Origin: JAVBJV01 sp031555315
GTDB lineage: Bacteria > Pseudomonadota > Alphaproteobacteria > Acetobacterales > Acetobacteraceae
DNA length: 22,221 bases
Direction of reading: 5' to 3'
NCBI GenBank assembly: GCA_031555315.1
Contig: JAVBUO010000061.1
Location: forward strand, 1-22,221
Each line of letters starts with the position of its first letter. Positions within the stretch are counted from its first letter, which is position 1. Positions 1 through 8,019 of the stretch are shown in pieces. The translations under genes were made by a program, and so were the position numbers. A model generated the notes under the pieces. It was not told where the DNA came from and ran no database searches. It saw only the letters and a list, made by a program, of their open reading frames with translations.

Positions 1-88
1 CGTCGACCTGGTGACCGGCAGGGCCGGCGACAGCAACAACGCCGCCGATACAACCATGTTCTCGGTCGGCACGGCGTTCAACTGGTAA
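1..88 (+). CDS. C-terminal end of an outer-membrane beta-barrel protein (partial)
   Basis: An open frame enters from the left edge and ends at TAA 86-88, giving the last 28 residues. The end, MFSVGTAFNW, alternates hydrophobic residues and finishes with an aromatic residue. This is the usual C-terminal beta-signal recognised by the BAM machinery in porins and other outer-membrane barrels. A strong terminator follows at once, so this is the end of a transcription unit. The family cannot be named from so short a piece; a porin or autotransporter barrel is an inference from the beta-signal alone. Confidence 0.6.
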   Translation, partial: VDLVTGRAGDSNNAADTTMFSVGTAFNW

Positions 89-117
89 GATCCCGGTTCA
101 ACGGGACTTTTCGGCAA

Positions 118-148
118 GGGGCGGTGGAAAATCCACCGCCCCTTTTTT
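118..148 (+). terminator. Rho-independent terminator after the barrel gene
   Basis: A perfect 11-bp stem (118-128 with 132-142, GGGGCGGTGGA) with a 3-base loop AAA is followed by six T (143-148). It lies 30 bases after the stop of the partial barrel gene. Confidence 0.93.
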
Positions 149-262
149 GTCATATCCGTCTGGCAGAGTTGACGCCGGGCCGGACCTGCCCCATGCAGTA
201 TGGCCGTATGTTCATAAAGGGCACGTCAATGGTGCCCCTCGTGTCCGGAGTGAGAGTTCAGA

Positions 263-799
263 ATGGTATCACGTCTGTTCAGGTTCCTGTTGTCTGGCGC
301 GTTGGTGGTGGTGATTGCCGCATGCAGCGGCGAGGGTGTTCAACCGAACACGCAGGACGATTACAACCGGCCCGATCGTCAGAGCACGATGGACCGCCAG
401 GGGACGCTGTTCGGGGGTGACGAAGGGCTGACGCTTTTCAACACCCGTCGCGGCGATTCCGACGCCGGAACCGGTGGCACCGGTCTGGGCGTGAACGCGT
501 ATCTGTGGCGCGCGTCGCTGGATACGCTGTCGTTCATGCCGCTGGTTTCGGCCGACCCGTTCGGCGGCGTGATCATCACCGACTGGTATACCCCGCAAGG
601 CGGTAATGAACGGTTCAAGGCCACCGCCTATATTCTGGGCCGCCAGTTGCGCGCCGACGGTGTGCGTATTTCGCTGTTTCGCCAGGTGCGCCAGGGCAAT
701 GCCTGGGTCGATTCCCCGGTCTCGCCGAACATTCAGGCCGAACTGGAAGACAAGGTTCTGGCCCGCGCCCGCGAACTGCGCACCCAGGCGACGCGGTAA
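263..799 (+). CDS. DUF3576 domain-containing lipoprotein
   Basis: 178 residues. The N-terminus is a lipoprotein signal: basic MVSRLFR, a hydrophobic stretch, then the lipobox IAAC with Cys21 as the lipidated residue. The rest matches the DUF3576 family that commonly precedes leuS in alphaproteobacteria; recognisable parts are GLGVNAYLWRASLDTLSFMPL near residue 75 and DPFGGVIITDWY near residue 100. Export and anchoring in the envelope are clear, the biochemical role is not known. A GGAG at 247-250 supports the ATG at 263. A terminator separates it from leuS, so it is probably expressed on its own. A short hairpin (GGGCAC/GTGCCC, 219-237) lies in its leader. Confidence 0.9.
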   Translation: MVSRLFRFLLSGALVVVIAACSGEGVQPNTQDDYNRPDRQSTMDRQGTLFGGDEGLTLFNTRRGDSDAGTGGTGLGVNAYLWRASLDTLSFMPLVSADPFGGVIITDWYTPQGGNERFKATAYILGRQLRADGVRISLFRQVRQGNAWVDSPVSPNIQAELEDKVLARARELRTQATR

Positions 800-820
800 A
801 ACCGCCGCGAAACAGACAGG

Positions 821-856
821 AAAACTCCCCGCCGCCGGTTGGGGAGTTTTCTTTTT
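821..856 (+). terminator. Terminator between the DUF3576 gene and leuS
   Basis: The 10-bp stem AAAACTCCCC (821-830) pairs with GGGGAGTTTT (841-850) around a 10-base loop and continues into CTTTTT. It lies 21 bases after the DUF3576 stop codon. Confidence 0.85.
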
Positions 857-906
857 GGCGGCGCTGACGCATACCGGTTCTGTCTTTGCAGAGAGCCGTG
901 ATTGCC

Positions 907-3516
907 ATGAACGAAACCGCCACGCCCCGCCGATACGACTTCCAGACCGCCGAGCCGCGCTGGCAGGCCGAATGGGAAAAACGCGGCTGTTTCGCGGCGG
1001 CGGACGTGCCGGTATCGGGCAAGCCGAAATACTACGTGCTCGAGATGTTTCCGTATCCCAGCGGCAAGATCCACATGGGCCATGTGCGCAATTACACGCT
1101 GGGCGATGTGGTGGCGCGCTACAAGCGCGCGCGCGGGTTCGACGTGATGCACCCGATGGGCTGGGATGCATTCGGCCTGCCGGCGGAAAACGCGGCGCGC
1201 GATCGCGGCGTGCATCCGGGCGCGTGGACGTACGACAACATCGCCGCGATGCGCGCCGAACTGAAGCGCATGGGGCTGAGCCTGGATTGGGCGCGTGAAT
1301 TCGCGACCTGCGATCCGGAATATTACGGCCAGCAGCAGAAACTGTTCCTCGATTTCTTGCAGGCCGGTCTGGTCGAACGCAAGGAAAGCTGGGTGAACTG
1401 GGACCCGGTGGACCACACCGTGCTGGCCAACGAACAGGTGGTCGACGGCAGGGGCTGGCGCTCCGGCGCGGTGGTGGAAAAGAAAAAGCTGAGCCAGTGG
1501 TTCCTGCGGATCACGAAATTCGCGCCGGAACTGCTCGATGCGCTGAACACGCTGGACCGCTGGCCCGACCGCGTGAAGCTGATGCAGGCCAACTGGATCG
1601 GCCGCAGCGAAGGCGCGCGGCTGCGTTTCGCGCTGACCGAAGCGCAGGCGGGGATCGCCGATGTGGAGGTGTTCACCACGCGGCCCGACACGCTGTTCGG
1701 CATGTCGTTCCTGGCCATCGCGCCCGAACATCCATTGGCCACCGCGGTTGCCGAACACAGCAAGGGTGCGGCTGATTTCATCGCCGAATGCCGCCAGATG
1801 GGCACATCGGAAGCGGCGATCGAAACCGCGGAGAAGAAAGGGTTCGATACCGGTCTGCGCGTGAAGCATCCGTTCATCGAAGGTGCGACATTCCCGGTGT
1901 GGATCGCCAATTTCGTGCTGATGGAATACGGCACCGGCGCGATCTTCGGCTGCCCTTCGGGCGATCAGCGCGATCTGGACTTTGCGCGCAAATACAATCT
2001 GCCGGTGGTGCCGGTGGTGCTGCCGCCGGGTGCCGATCGCGCCACATTTGCGATCGGCACGGAAGCCTTCGTCGATGACGGCACGATGATCAATTCCGGT
2101 TTCATGGACGGCATGAAGGCGGCGGACGCCAAGAAGCTGGCGATTGCGAAACTGGAAGACATGGGCATCGGCCAGGGGGTGACCAACTGGCGTCTGCGCG
2201 ACTGGGGTGTGTCGCGTCAGCGTTACTGGGGCTGTCCGATTCCGGTGATCCACTGCGATGCCTGCGGCACGGTGCCGGTGAAGGAAGCCGATCTGCCGGT
2301 GCGTCTGCCCGACGACGTGACGTTCGACAAACCGGGCAATCCGCTCGATCACCATCCGACGTGGAAACACGTGAACTGCCCGCAGTGCGGCAAGCAAGCA
2401 CGACGCGAGACCGACACGTTCGATACGTTCATCGACAGCTCGTGGTATTTCGCGCGCTTCTGTTCGCCGCACAGCGCCGCGCCGACGTTGCGCGCCGCCG
2501 TCGATCACTGGCTGCCGGTCGATCAGTATGTCGGCGGCATCGAACACGCGATCCTGCATCTGCTGTATGCGCGTTTCTTCACGCGCGCGATGAAAGAAAC
2601 CGGCCACGTGAACGTGAAGGAACCCTTCGCGGGTCTGTTCACGCAGGGCATGGTGCAGCACGCATCGTACAAGGGCGCGGACGGACGCTGGCTGTATCCG
2701 ATCGACGTCGAAGTGCTGGCCGACGGCACCGCGCGGCACCGTGAAACGGGCGAGGCCGTTGCGGTGATGCGTAGCGAGAAGATGTCGAAGAGCAAGAACA
2801 ACACCGTCGATCCCGGCGCGATCATCGATCGCTTCGGCGCGGACACGGCGCGCTGGTTCATCCTGTCCGACAACCCGCCCGAGAACGACATGGAATGGTC
2901 GGAAGCGGGCGTCAACGGTGCGTTCCGTTTTGTACAGCGGCTGTTCCGTCTGATCGAACAGGCAGCACCGGCATTGCCCGCACCCGATGCGCCGGCGCCA
3001 ACCGAAATGTCGGCCGAGGCGCGCAATCTGCGCCGCGCCACGCACCAGGCGATCGCGGTGGTAACCGAGGCGCTGGAGACATTCGCGTTCAATGTCGGCG
3101 TGGCGCGTATCTATGCATTCGCCAACACGATCGCCGATGCCAAAGGCGATGATGCCGGTTTTGCCTGGGCGCGGCGCGAGGCGCTGGAAGCGATCGTGCG
3201 TCTGTCCGCGCCGATGATGCCGCATCTGGCCGAAGAACTGTGGCGGCTGTTACGCCCGCAGGAGAATGTTCTTATTGCGGAGCAGAATTGGCTGACCAGC
3301 GACGCGGCGCTGGCCGCGGCCGACACGATGAAAATTGCCGTGCAGGTGCTGGGCAAATTGCGCGGCAGCATTGAAGTGCCGGTCGGCGCGGCCGAGAATG
3401 ACGTACTGGCGGCCGCGCAGGCCGAACCCAATGTCGTGCGCGCGCTGGAAGGCAAGCGCATCGTGAAACATATTTATGTAGCAGGCCGGATTGTAAATTT
3501 CGTGGTGGCAGGATGA
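907..3516 (+). CDS. leuS: Leucyl-tRNA synthetase
   Basis: 869 residues (E. coli enzyme about 860). It charges tRNA-Leu with leucine in the cytoplasm. The class I signatures are intact: the HIGH-type motif HMGH at residues 56-59 within PYPSGKIHMGHVRNY, and KMSKS at about 625-629. The CP1 editing insertion is present with the threonine-rich FTTRPDTLFG near residue 255. The C-terminal anticodon-binding and LeuS-specific domains end in IYVAGRIVNFVV. I chose ATG 907 (MNETATPRRYDFQ); the frame is open from an upstream TTG at 886 and a GTG at 898, but neither has a better ribosome site. Its stop overlaps the start of lptE (ATGA, 3513-3516), so the two are probably translationally coupled. Confidence 0.98.
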   Translation: MNETATPRRYDFQTAEPRWQAEWEKRGCFAAADVPVSGKPKYYVLEMFPYPSGKIHMGHVRNYTLGDVVARYKRARGFDVMHPMGWDAFGLPAENAARDRGVHPGAWTYDNIAAMRAELKRMGLSLDWAREFATCDPEYYGQQQKLFLDFLQAGLVERKESWVNWDPVDHTVLANEQVVDGRGWRSGAVVEKKKLSQWFLRITKFAPELLDALNTLDRWPDRVKLMQANWIGRSEGARLRFALTEAQAGIADVEVFTTRPDTLFGMSFLAIAPEHPLATAVAEHSKGAADFIAECRQMGTSEAAIETAEKKGFDTGLRVKHPFIEGATFPVWIANFVLMEYGTGAIFGCPSGDQRDLDFARKYNLPVVPVVLPPGADRATFAIGTEAFVDDGTMINSGFMDGMKAADAKKLAIAKLEDMGIGQGVTNWRLRDWGVSRQRYWGCPIPVIHCDACGTVPVKEADLPVRLPDDVTFDKPGNPLDHHPTWKHVNCPQCGKQARRETDTFDTFIDSSWYFARFCSPHSAAPTLRAAVDHWLPVDQYVGGIEHAILHLLYARFFTRAMKETGHVNVKEPFAGLFTQGMVQHASYKGADGRWLYPIDVEVLADGTARHRETGEAVAVMRSEKMSKSKNNTVDPGAIIDRFGADTARWFILSDNPPENDMEWSEAGVNGAFRFVQRLFRLIEQAAPALPAPDAPAPTEMSAEARNLRRATHQAIAVVTEALETFAFNVGVARIYAFANTIADAKGDDAGFAWARREALEAIVRLSAPMMPHLAEELWRLLRPQENVLIAEQNWLTSDAALAAADTMKIAVQVLGKLRGSIEVPVGAAENDVLAAAQAEPNVVRALEGKRIVKHIYVAGRIVNFVVAG

Positions 3517-4070
3517 TGAAGCGTCGTAATTTTCTGATCGTGCCGGCCCTCGCGCCGGTGCTGGCGGCGTGCGGTTTTCGTCCGCTCTATGCGCCGCCCG
3601 ACAGCAGCGCATCGGGTGTGGACGGTGCCGCGGCACGCGAGCTCGCCGCGATCCACGTCGCGCTGATCCCCGAACGTACGGGGCAGTTGTTGCGTAACGC
3701 ATTGCTGGCGCGGTTCGAGCGTCAGGGCGCCAGCGGCGGATCGGCGCGGTATGAGCTGGAAACCAGCTACAGCGTGGTCGGTGACTTGCTGGGCGTTCGG
3801 CGCGATAACGCGGCCAGCCGCGAACGGCTGATGGCGACCGCGAACTGGGTGCTGAAGGACACACAGGCGCAGCGACGGGTGGTGACGCGCGGCGTGGCGC
3901 GGGCGATGGATGCGTACAACATTCTCGACAACCAGTTCTTCGCCTCCGATCTGTCGAGCGAAGCGGCGCAGAAGCGGCTGGCTGAAGAGGTCGCCCAGCA
4001 GATGGCGACGCAGCTCGCCGTCTATTTCACGCGCCAGGCGTCGCAGCAGACATCTTCCGCGCAGCCGTAA
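3513..4070 (+). CDS. lptE: LPS-assembly lipoprotein LptE
   Basis: 185 residues. A short basic start (MMKRRNFL) leads into a hydrophobic segment and the lipobox LAAC, with Cys20 followed by GFRPLY, the typical LptE sequence after lipidation. LptE sits in the outer membrane as the plug and partner of LptD, which inserts lipopolysaccharide in the outer leaflet. The remaining sequence has the small alpha/beta LptE fold pattern, for example VALIPERTGQLLRNALLARF near residue 48. It overlaps leuS by 4 bases and holA follows after 9 bases. The leuS-lptE-holA order is common in alphaproteobacteria and supports the call. A second ATG directly follows the first, so the start could be 3516. Confidence 0.93.
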   Translation: MMKRRNFLIVPALAPVLAACGFRPLYAPPDSSASGVDGAAARELAAIHVALIPERTGQLLRNALLARFERQGASGGSARYELETSYSVVGDLLGVRRDNAASRERLMATANWVLKDTQAQRRVVTRGVARAMDAYNILDNQFFASDLSSEAAQKRLAEEVAQQMATQLAVYFTRQASQQTSSAQP

Positions 4071-4079
4071 GGCGCGGCA

Positions 4080-5084
4080 ATGAAGATCGACGCGCGGCGC
4101 ATTGCCGCCGTTCTGGCCGATCCGGGGCAGATGCGCGTGATTCTGCTGTATGGCGAGGATGCGGGGCTGGTGCGCGAACGCGCCGCCGGGCTGGTGAAGA
4201 CCGTGCTGGGGCCGGACCCCGATCCGTTCTGTCTGGCCGAGCTGACCGGCAAGGACGCGATCGAGAAGCTCGAGGAAGAAGCGACGAGCCTGGCACTGAG
4301 CGGCGGGCGGCGCGTGGTGCGGGTGCGCGACGCCGGCAACGCGCTGGCCGGCGCGCTGGACGCGACGCTGAAGACGAAATTTTCCGCCCTTCTGGTGCTG
4401 GAAGCCGGCGCCTTGGCGGCGCGCGACAAGCTGCGCGTGCTGGCCGAGAGAGCGGCCGATGTCGCGGCGATCGCCTGTTACCCCGATGAAGGCCGCGCGC
4501 TGGAGGACGTAATCCGCGACGGCCTGGCCGGGTTCGGCGTGAAGGTCGAGCCCGACGCGCTGCACTGGCTGGCCGCGCATATGGGCGCCGATCGCGCGAT
4601 CACGCGCCAAGAGGTCGAAAAGCTGGCGCTTTATGTCGGGCAGGGCGGCACGGCGACGATGGCCGACGCTGAAGCCTGCGCCGGCGATGCGACGAAACTG
4701 TCGCTCGATGATGCGCTGTTCGCGGCGACGGCGGGCGACGTGGCCGGGGCGGACCGCGCGCTGCGGCTGGCGATCGGCGAGGGCGCCATGCCGGTGCAGG
4801 TCATCCGTGCGGCGATCCGGCATATGCAGCGCCTGCACGAAGCGCGCTTGTCGGGCCTGCCGCCGGGCGAGGCAGCCGAGAAGATGCGGATTTTCTTCCG
4901 CCGCAAACCGGCCTTCCTGCGCGCGCTGGGCCTGTGGCCGACGGCGGGCCTGACGGCGGCGCTGGCGGCGCTGGGCGAGGCCGAACGCGCCTGCAAGCGC
5001 ACCGGCGCGGCCGACGAGGCAATCGTCCAGCAGACCATTCTGACCATCGCCCGCCGCAGCGCAGCGGCGGCGACTGCCCGATAA
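4080..5084 (+). CDS. holA: DNA polymerase III subunit delta
   Basis: 334 residues, the normal length for HolA. It is the clamp-loader subunit that opens the DnaN sliding clamp. The N-terminus ILLYGEDAGLVRERA and the following TKDAIEKLEEEATSLALSGGRR-type region match the delta subunit AAA+ fold, which lacks a working Walker A. The C-terminal helical collar domain is present (ALFAATAGDVAGADRALRL near residue 215). An AAGG at 4069-4072 overlaps the lptE stop and precedes ATG 4080. It is the last gene of the leuS-lptE-holA unit. The next gene converges on it across a gap of about 410 bases. Confidence 0.96.
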   Translation: MKIDARRIAAVLADPGQMRVILLYGEDAGLVRERAAGLVKTVLGPDPDPFCLAELTGKDAIEKLEEEATSLALSGGRRVVRVRDAGNALAGALDATLKTKFSALLVLEAGALAARDKLRVLAERAADVAAIACYPDEGRALEDVIRDGLAGFGVKVEPDALHWLAAHMGADRAITRQEVEKLALYVGQGGTATMADAEACAGDATKLSLDDALFAATAGDVAGADRALRLAIGEGAMPVQVIRAAIRHMQRLHEARLSGLPPGEAAEKMRIFFRRKPAFLRALGLWPTAGLTAALAALGEAERACKRTGAADEAIVQQTILTIARRSAAAATAR

Positions 5085-5493
5085 TGCTACTGGTGCGGCC
5101 GTCTGGCGGCACGGCTCTGCGCTTCCGGTGCTCACGGACATAAGTCCGCTGCGCGCCGGTTCTCGATCCGCACCACCATACGACTCACACCAGCGCATTC
5201 TCGAACAGTCGCCAAACGAGTGTTCCGGGGCGATAGCTGGGGAGGGTGGGGTTAATAAAATTCCCGCCTGATCGGTGGAAGAAGAAGCAAGAAGCGCGGA
5301 TGTTTTAATAGCGATATGTATGGGGATACCTGATAACTTTTGGTTGAATTTTGGTTAAGAGTGAGTGAGCTCTGAAATATCTGATATCTGGCAGCTTGGG
5401 GATGGCATCTGAAGGGTGTTCCGGTTTTCCATTCGGCTACAGCAAAAAGGGGGCCTGATGGCCCCCTTTTTGCTGTAGCGTTGGTGCCGGGGA
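5085..5493. other. Gene-free gap between holA and parB
   Basis: No convincing gene. The left part (5085-5230) is GC-rich and contains the hairpin CGGAC-ATAA-GTCCG at 5135-5148 in a segment that looks like a possible dispersed intergenic repeat. The middle (about 5250-5400) is clearly AT-richer than its surroundings, with long runs such as TTTTGGTTGAATTTTGGTT. The right end holds a bidirectional terminator at 5437-5478. Confidence 0.6.
5437..5478. terminator. Symmetrical bidirectional terminator between holA and parB
   Basis: A perfect 19-bp inverted repeat (5437-5455 with 5460-5478) surrounds the 4-base loop TGAT. Each arm contains a run of five A or T next to GGGGGCC, so both strands give a GC stem followed by TTTTT. 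It lies 15 bases after the parB stop on the minus strand and also ends the converging holA transcript. Confidence 0.93.
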
Positions 5494-6387
5494 TCAGCGG
5501 TGGTTCAGCAGCGCGATCACCGAATCGAGCTGATCCAGGCTGGCGTAGCGGATCTTCACGATCCCGCCTTTGCCGTCGAAGCTGATCTCGACCCGCAGCC
5601 CCAATTTTTCCGACAGCTCGCGTTCCAGTGTGGCGGTTTCGGAATCCTTTCGCCGCCCGCCGGGCCGGGGGGCAGTGCCGGGCTTCTGACTGGCCAGCGC
5701 TTCGGTCTGGCGCACGTTCAGCCCGCGGGTGATGACGATGCTGGCGGCCTTTTCCGGGTCGGGATGGGCGAGCAGCGCACGGGCATGGCCGGCGGTTAGG
5801 CGGCCTTCCTTCAGGTGGATCTGCACGCTGCGCGGCAGGTTCAGCAGGCGCAGCGTGTTGGTGATGTGCGAGCGCGACTTGCCGACTGCCGTGCCCAGAT
5901 CTTCCTGGGTCACCTCGAACTCGTCGATCAGGCGGCGATACCCGTCGGCTTCCTCGATGGCGTTGAGGTCCTGGCGCTGCAGGTTCTCGACCAGCCCGGC
6001 CGCCATGGCCTCCTGGTCGGTCAGGTCGCGGATATGCACCGGCACCTCGTGCAGGCCGGCGGCCTGCGCGGCGCGCCAGCGGCGTTCACCGCCGATGATC
6101 TGATGGCGTTCCTTGTCGCCCGGCATCGGGCGGACCAGCAGCGGCTGCAACACACCCTGGGTGCGGATGCTTTCCGTCAGTTCGTCCAGCGCCGCCTGAT
6201 CCATCGGCCCGCGCGGCTGGAATGGGCCGGGTTCCAGCATTTCGATCGGCAGGCGGTTGGGCGGCCCGGCGGGCGCGGCAGCCGGTGCCGGCACAACGGC
6301 AGCCACCGGGGCCGGTGCGGCGACGGCGTTTTCCCCCATCAGGGCGGCAAGGCCGCGCCCCAGGCCTTTGACTGGTTTCGCGCTCAT
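5494..6387 (-). CDS. parB: Chromosome-partitioning protein ParB
   Basis: 297 residues. ParB binds parS sites, spreads as a CTP-dependent clamp and works with ParA to segregate the replication origin. The N-terminal KGLGRGLAALMG (residues 7-18) is the ParA-contacting segment. A proline/alanine-rich linker (about 21-43) is followed by the CTPase/ParB-N domain with IGGERRWRAA at about 98-107. A helix-turn-helix lies near 160-183 (TQEDLGTAVGKSRSHITNTL) and a C-terminal dimer domain closes the protein. An AGGAGGT just before ATG 6387 is an excellent ribosome site. The start overlaps the parA stop by 4 bases, so the two are coupled. Its target sites are at 7804-8015. Confidence 0.98.
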   Translation of the reverse strand: MSAKPVKGLGRGLAALMGENAVAAPAPVAAVVPAPAAAPAGPPNRLPIEMLEPGPFQPRGPMDQAALDELTESIRTQGVLQPLLVRPMPGDKERHQIIGGERRWRAAQAAGLHEVPVHIRDLTDQEAMAAGLVENLQRQDLNAIEEADGYRRLIDEFEVTQEDLGTAVGKSRSHITNTLRLLNLPRSVQIHLKEGRLTAGHARALLAHPDPEKAASIVITRGLNVRQTEALASQKPGTAPRPGGRRKDSETATLERELSEKLGLRVEISFDGKGGIVKIRYASLDQLDSVIALLNHR

Positions 6388-7253
6388 GCCGGGACCTCCT
6401 GGGTGTCTGCTGCAAGGTTGATGTGATCGGTCGGCAGGCCCTGGGCGGCGCGTTCGCGCTTCAGCACTTCGGTCGCCAGCCGCAGATAGGCCTGTGCGCC
6501 GCTCGATCGCTGGTCGTACATCAGCACCGGCTTGCCGTGGCTCGGCGCTTCCGAGACGCGGATGTTGCGCGGGATGACCGTGTCGTAGACTTTATCGCCG
6601 AAGAAGCTGCGCACGTCGGACGCCACCAGGTCGGACAGGTTGTTGCGGCGGTCGTACATGGTCAGGGCGATGCCCTGCAGGGTCAGGTTCGGGTTCAGGC
6701 CGCGGCGGACCATCTCGATGGTGCGCATGATCTGGCTGATTCCTTCCAGCGCGAAGAACTCGCACTGCAGCGGCACCAGCACCGCATCCGACGCTGCCAG
6801 CCCGTTCAGGGTCAGCAGGCCGAGGCTGGGGGGGCAGTCGATCAGGATCGTCGACCAGTTGCCTTCGGTGCGCAGCGCGTGCAGTGCGTCGCGCAGGCGG
6901 AATTCGCGGTTCTCCAGCCCGACCAGCTCGATCTCGGCCCCGGCCAGATCGGGTTCGGCGGGCAGCAGGAACAGGTTGGGGATCAGGGTCTCGCGCACCG
7001 CGTCGCGCGCCTCGATCGCCCCGGTCAGCACGCCATAGGTGCCGACGCCGCGATCGGTGCGCGGCAGGCCCAGCCCGGTCGAGGCGTTGCCCTGGGGGTC
7101 GAGGTCGACCAGCAGCACTCGTTCGCCCGAACCGGCGAAGGCCGTGCCGAGATTGATGGCGGTGGTGGTTTTGCCGACCCCGCCTTTCTGGTTGGCGACG
7201 GCCAGAATGCGGGCGGTTGGCGGTGGGGATTGGTCAATCTGGAGAATGGACAC
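6384..7253 (-). CDS. parA: Chromosome-partitioning ATPase ParA
   Basis: 289 residues. ParA is a DNA-bound ATPase that moves ParB-parS complexes. The deviant Walker A motif KGGVGKTT is at residues 23-30, a second motif VLLVDLDPQGNAST lies near 55, and ILIDCPPSLGLLT near 136. The start is GTG at 7253, giving MSILQIDQSPPPTARILAVANQ; no ATG lies between it and the Walker motif, and an AGAGG stands 6 bases upstream. The first 20 bases overlap the end of rsmG, and its end overlaps parB, so rsmG-parA-parB look like one operon. Confidence 0.97.
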   Translation of the reverse strand: MSILQIDQSPPPTARILAVANQKGGVGKTTTAINLGTAFAGSGERVLLVDLDPQGNASTGLGLPRTDRGVGTYGVLTGAIEARDAVRETLIPNLFLLPAEPDLAGAEIELVGLENREFRLRDALHALRTEGNWSTILIDCPPSLGLLTLNGLAASDAVLVPLQCEFFALEGISQIMRTIEMVRRGLNPNLTLQGIALTMYDRRNNLSDLVASDVRSFFGDKVYDTVIPRNIRVSEAPSHGKPVLMYDQRSSGAQAYLRLATEVLKRERAAQGLPTDHINLAADTQEVPA

Positions 7254-7881
7254 GGGAGACCTCTGAAATGCGAAAAATTGTGGCGGCCTGATCCGTGCGG
7301 CTCGGGAACCGCGTTACTTTCATGTGCCAGAGCCGCGCCGTGGCGGTCAATTCCGTCTCGGCGGAAATGCCCTTCGGAAACAGAAAAACACCGTCTTTTG
7401 TCAGAAACCGGTGTGCCAGACCAAGCAGTACCGGCAGTGGGGCCAGCGCCCGGGCGGTGACCAGCCGGGCCGGGGGCAGGTTGGTCGCCTCGATCCGGCA
7501 GGCGTGCACCCGGGCGGGGGCGGCGGTTTCGCGCGCCGCTTCGCGCAGGAAGGCGGCCTTGCGGCGGTCGCTTTCGATCAGATCGAACGCAATACCGGTG
7601 ACGATGGCCAGCACCAGCGCCGGCAGACCGCCGCCCGAGCCCAGATCGATCGCCCGTTCGGTGCCGGCGGGGATCAGCGGGGCAAGCTGGGCGGCATCGG
7701 CGATGTGGCGATGCCAGAGGGTCGGCAGATCGCCGCGCGCCACCAGATTGACGGTCGGGTTCCAGCGCTGGATCAGGTCGGCATAGATCGCCAGCCGGTC
7801 GGATGTTTCACGTGAAACGTCGAGAATGCCGCCCAGAGCGGCGGGGCCATCGGATTGGCGGGAGGCGGGCGAGTGTTTCAC
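7234..7881 (-). CDS. rsmG: 16S rRNA (guanine-527 N7) methyltransferase RsmG, start uncertain
   Basis: RsmG uses S-adenosylmethionine to methylate G527 of 16S rRNA. The SAM-binding motif AIDLGSGGGLPALVL and the helix SDRLAIYADLIQRWNPTVNLV identify it. I chose GTG 7881, which gives 215 residues, the usual length, with about 20 residues before VSRET as in other RsmG proteins; an AGGA lies 11 bases upstream. The frame stays open to another GTG at 8016 (260 residues), but that start has no ribosome site and the extra 45 residues contain translated parS sites (FHVKH, VSRET). No ATG is available in frame. The chosen start codon is itself in the CACGTG core of a parS site, and another parS site is inside the gene. 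Confidence 0.9.
   Translation of the reverse strand: MKHSPASRQSDGPAALGGILDVSRETSDRLAIYADLIQRWNPTVNLVARGDLPTLWHRHIADAAQLAPLIPAGTERAIDLGSGGGLPALVLAIVTGIAFDLIESDRRKAAFLREAARETAAPARVHACRIEATNLPPARLVTARALAPLPVLLGLAHRFLTKDGVFLFPKGISAETELTATARLWHMKVTRFPSRTDQAATIFRISEVSRVHSPD
7804..7819. promoter_or_regulatory. parS: parS site 1 (inside rsmG)
   Basis: GTTTCACGTGAAAC core at 7805-7818; 15 of 16 bases match the ParB-binding consensus TGTTTCACGTGAAACA, the last base being G. Within rsmG it encodes VSRET. Confidence 0.93.
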
Positions 7882-7889
7882 GTGAAACA
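7874..7889. promoter_or_regulatory. parS: parS site 2 (over the probable rsmG start)
   Basis: Perfect 16-bp palindrome TGTTTCACGTGAAACA. Its central GTG on the minus strand is the proposed rsmG start codon (7879-7881), so bound ParB could interfere with rsmG expression. Confidence 0.95.
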
Positions 7890-7953
7890 GTGTCCTGCGG
7901 GCGAGCGTCAAATATCCGTCGATGGTGCCGGGGGGTGGCGCCGGGATCAAGGG

Positions 7954-7969
7954 TGTTTCACGTGAAACA
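7954..7969. promoter_or_regulatory. parS: parS site 3
   Basis: Perfect 16-bp palindrome TGTTTCACGTGAAACA, 80 bases from site 2 start to start, upstream of the probable rsmG start. Confidence 0.95.
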
Positions 7970-7999
7970 TCGTTTGGGGAAAGGGTTCTCTGGTATTTG

Positions 8000-8015
8000 T
8001 GTTTCACGTGAAACA
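8000..8015. promoter_or_regulatory. parS: parS site 4, within a 24-bp palindrome
   Basis: Perfect TGTTTCACGTGAAACA. The symmetry continues four bases on each side (TTTG/CAAA), giving a perfect palindrome from 7996 to 8019. It lies 46 bases from site 3 and next to a hairpin after mnmG. Confidence 0.95.
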
Positions 8016-8019
8016 CAAA

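Noticed and set aside
219..237. GGGCAC/GTGCCC hairpin in the leader of the DUF3576 gene as a regulatory element
   Set aside because: Only 6 bp of stem with no T-run or conserved riboswitch features; likely chance.
733..3225. Very long open frame (830 codons) on the minus strand
   Set aside because: It lies antisense to leuS and has the R/H/G-rich composition of a shadow frame in GC-rich DNA; leuS has all its motifs on the plus strand.
3474..5198. 574-codon open frame on the minus strand
   Set aside because: Antisense to lptE and holA, arginine-rich, with no recognisable domain.
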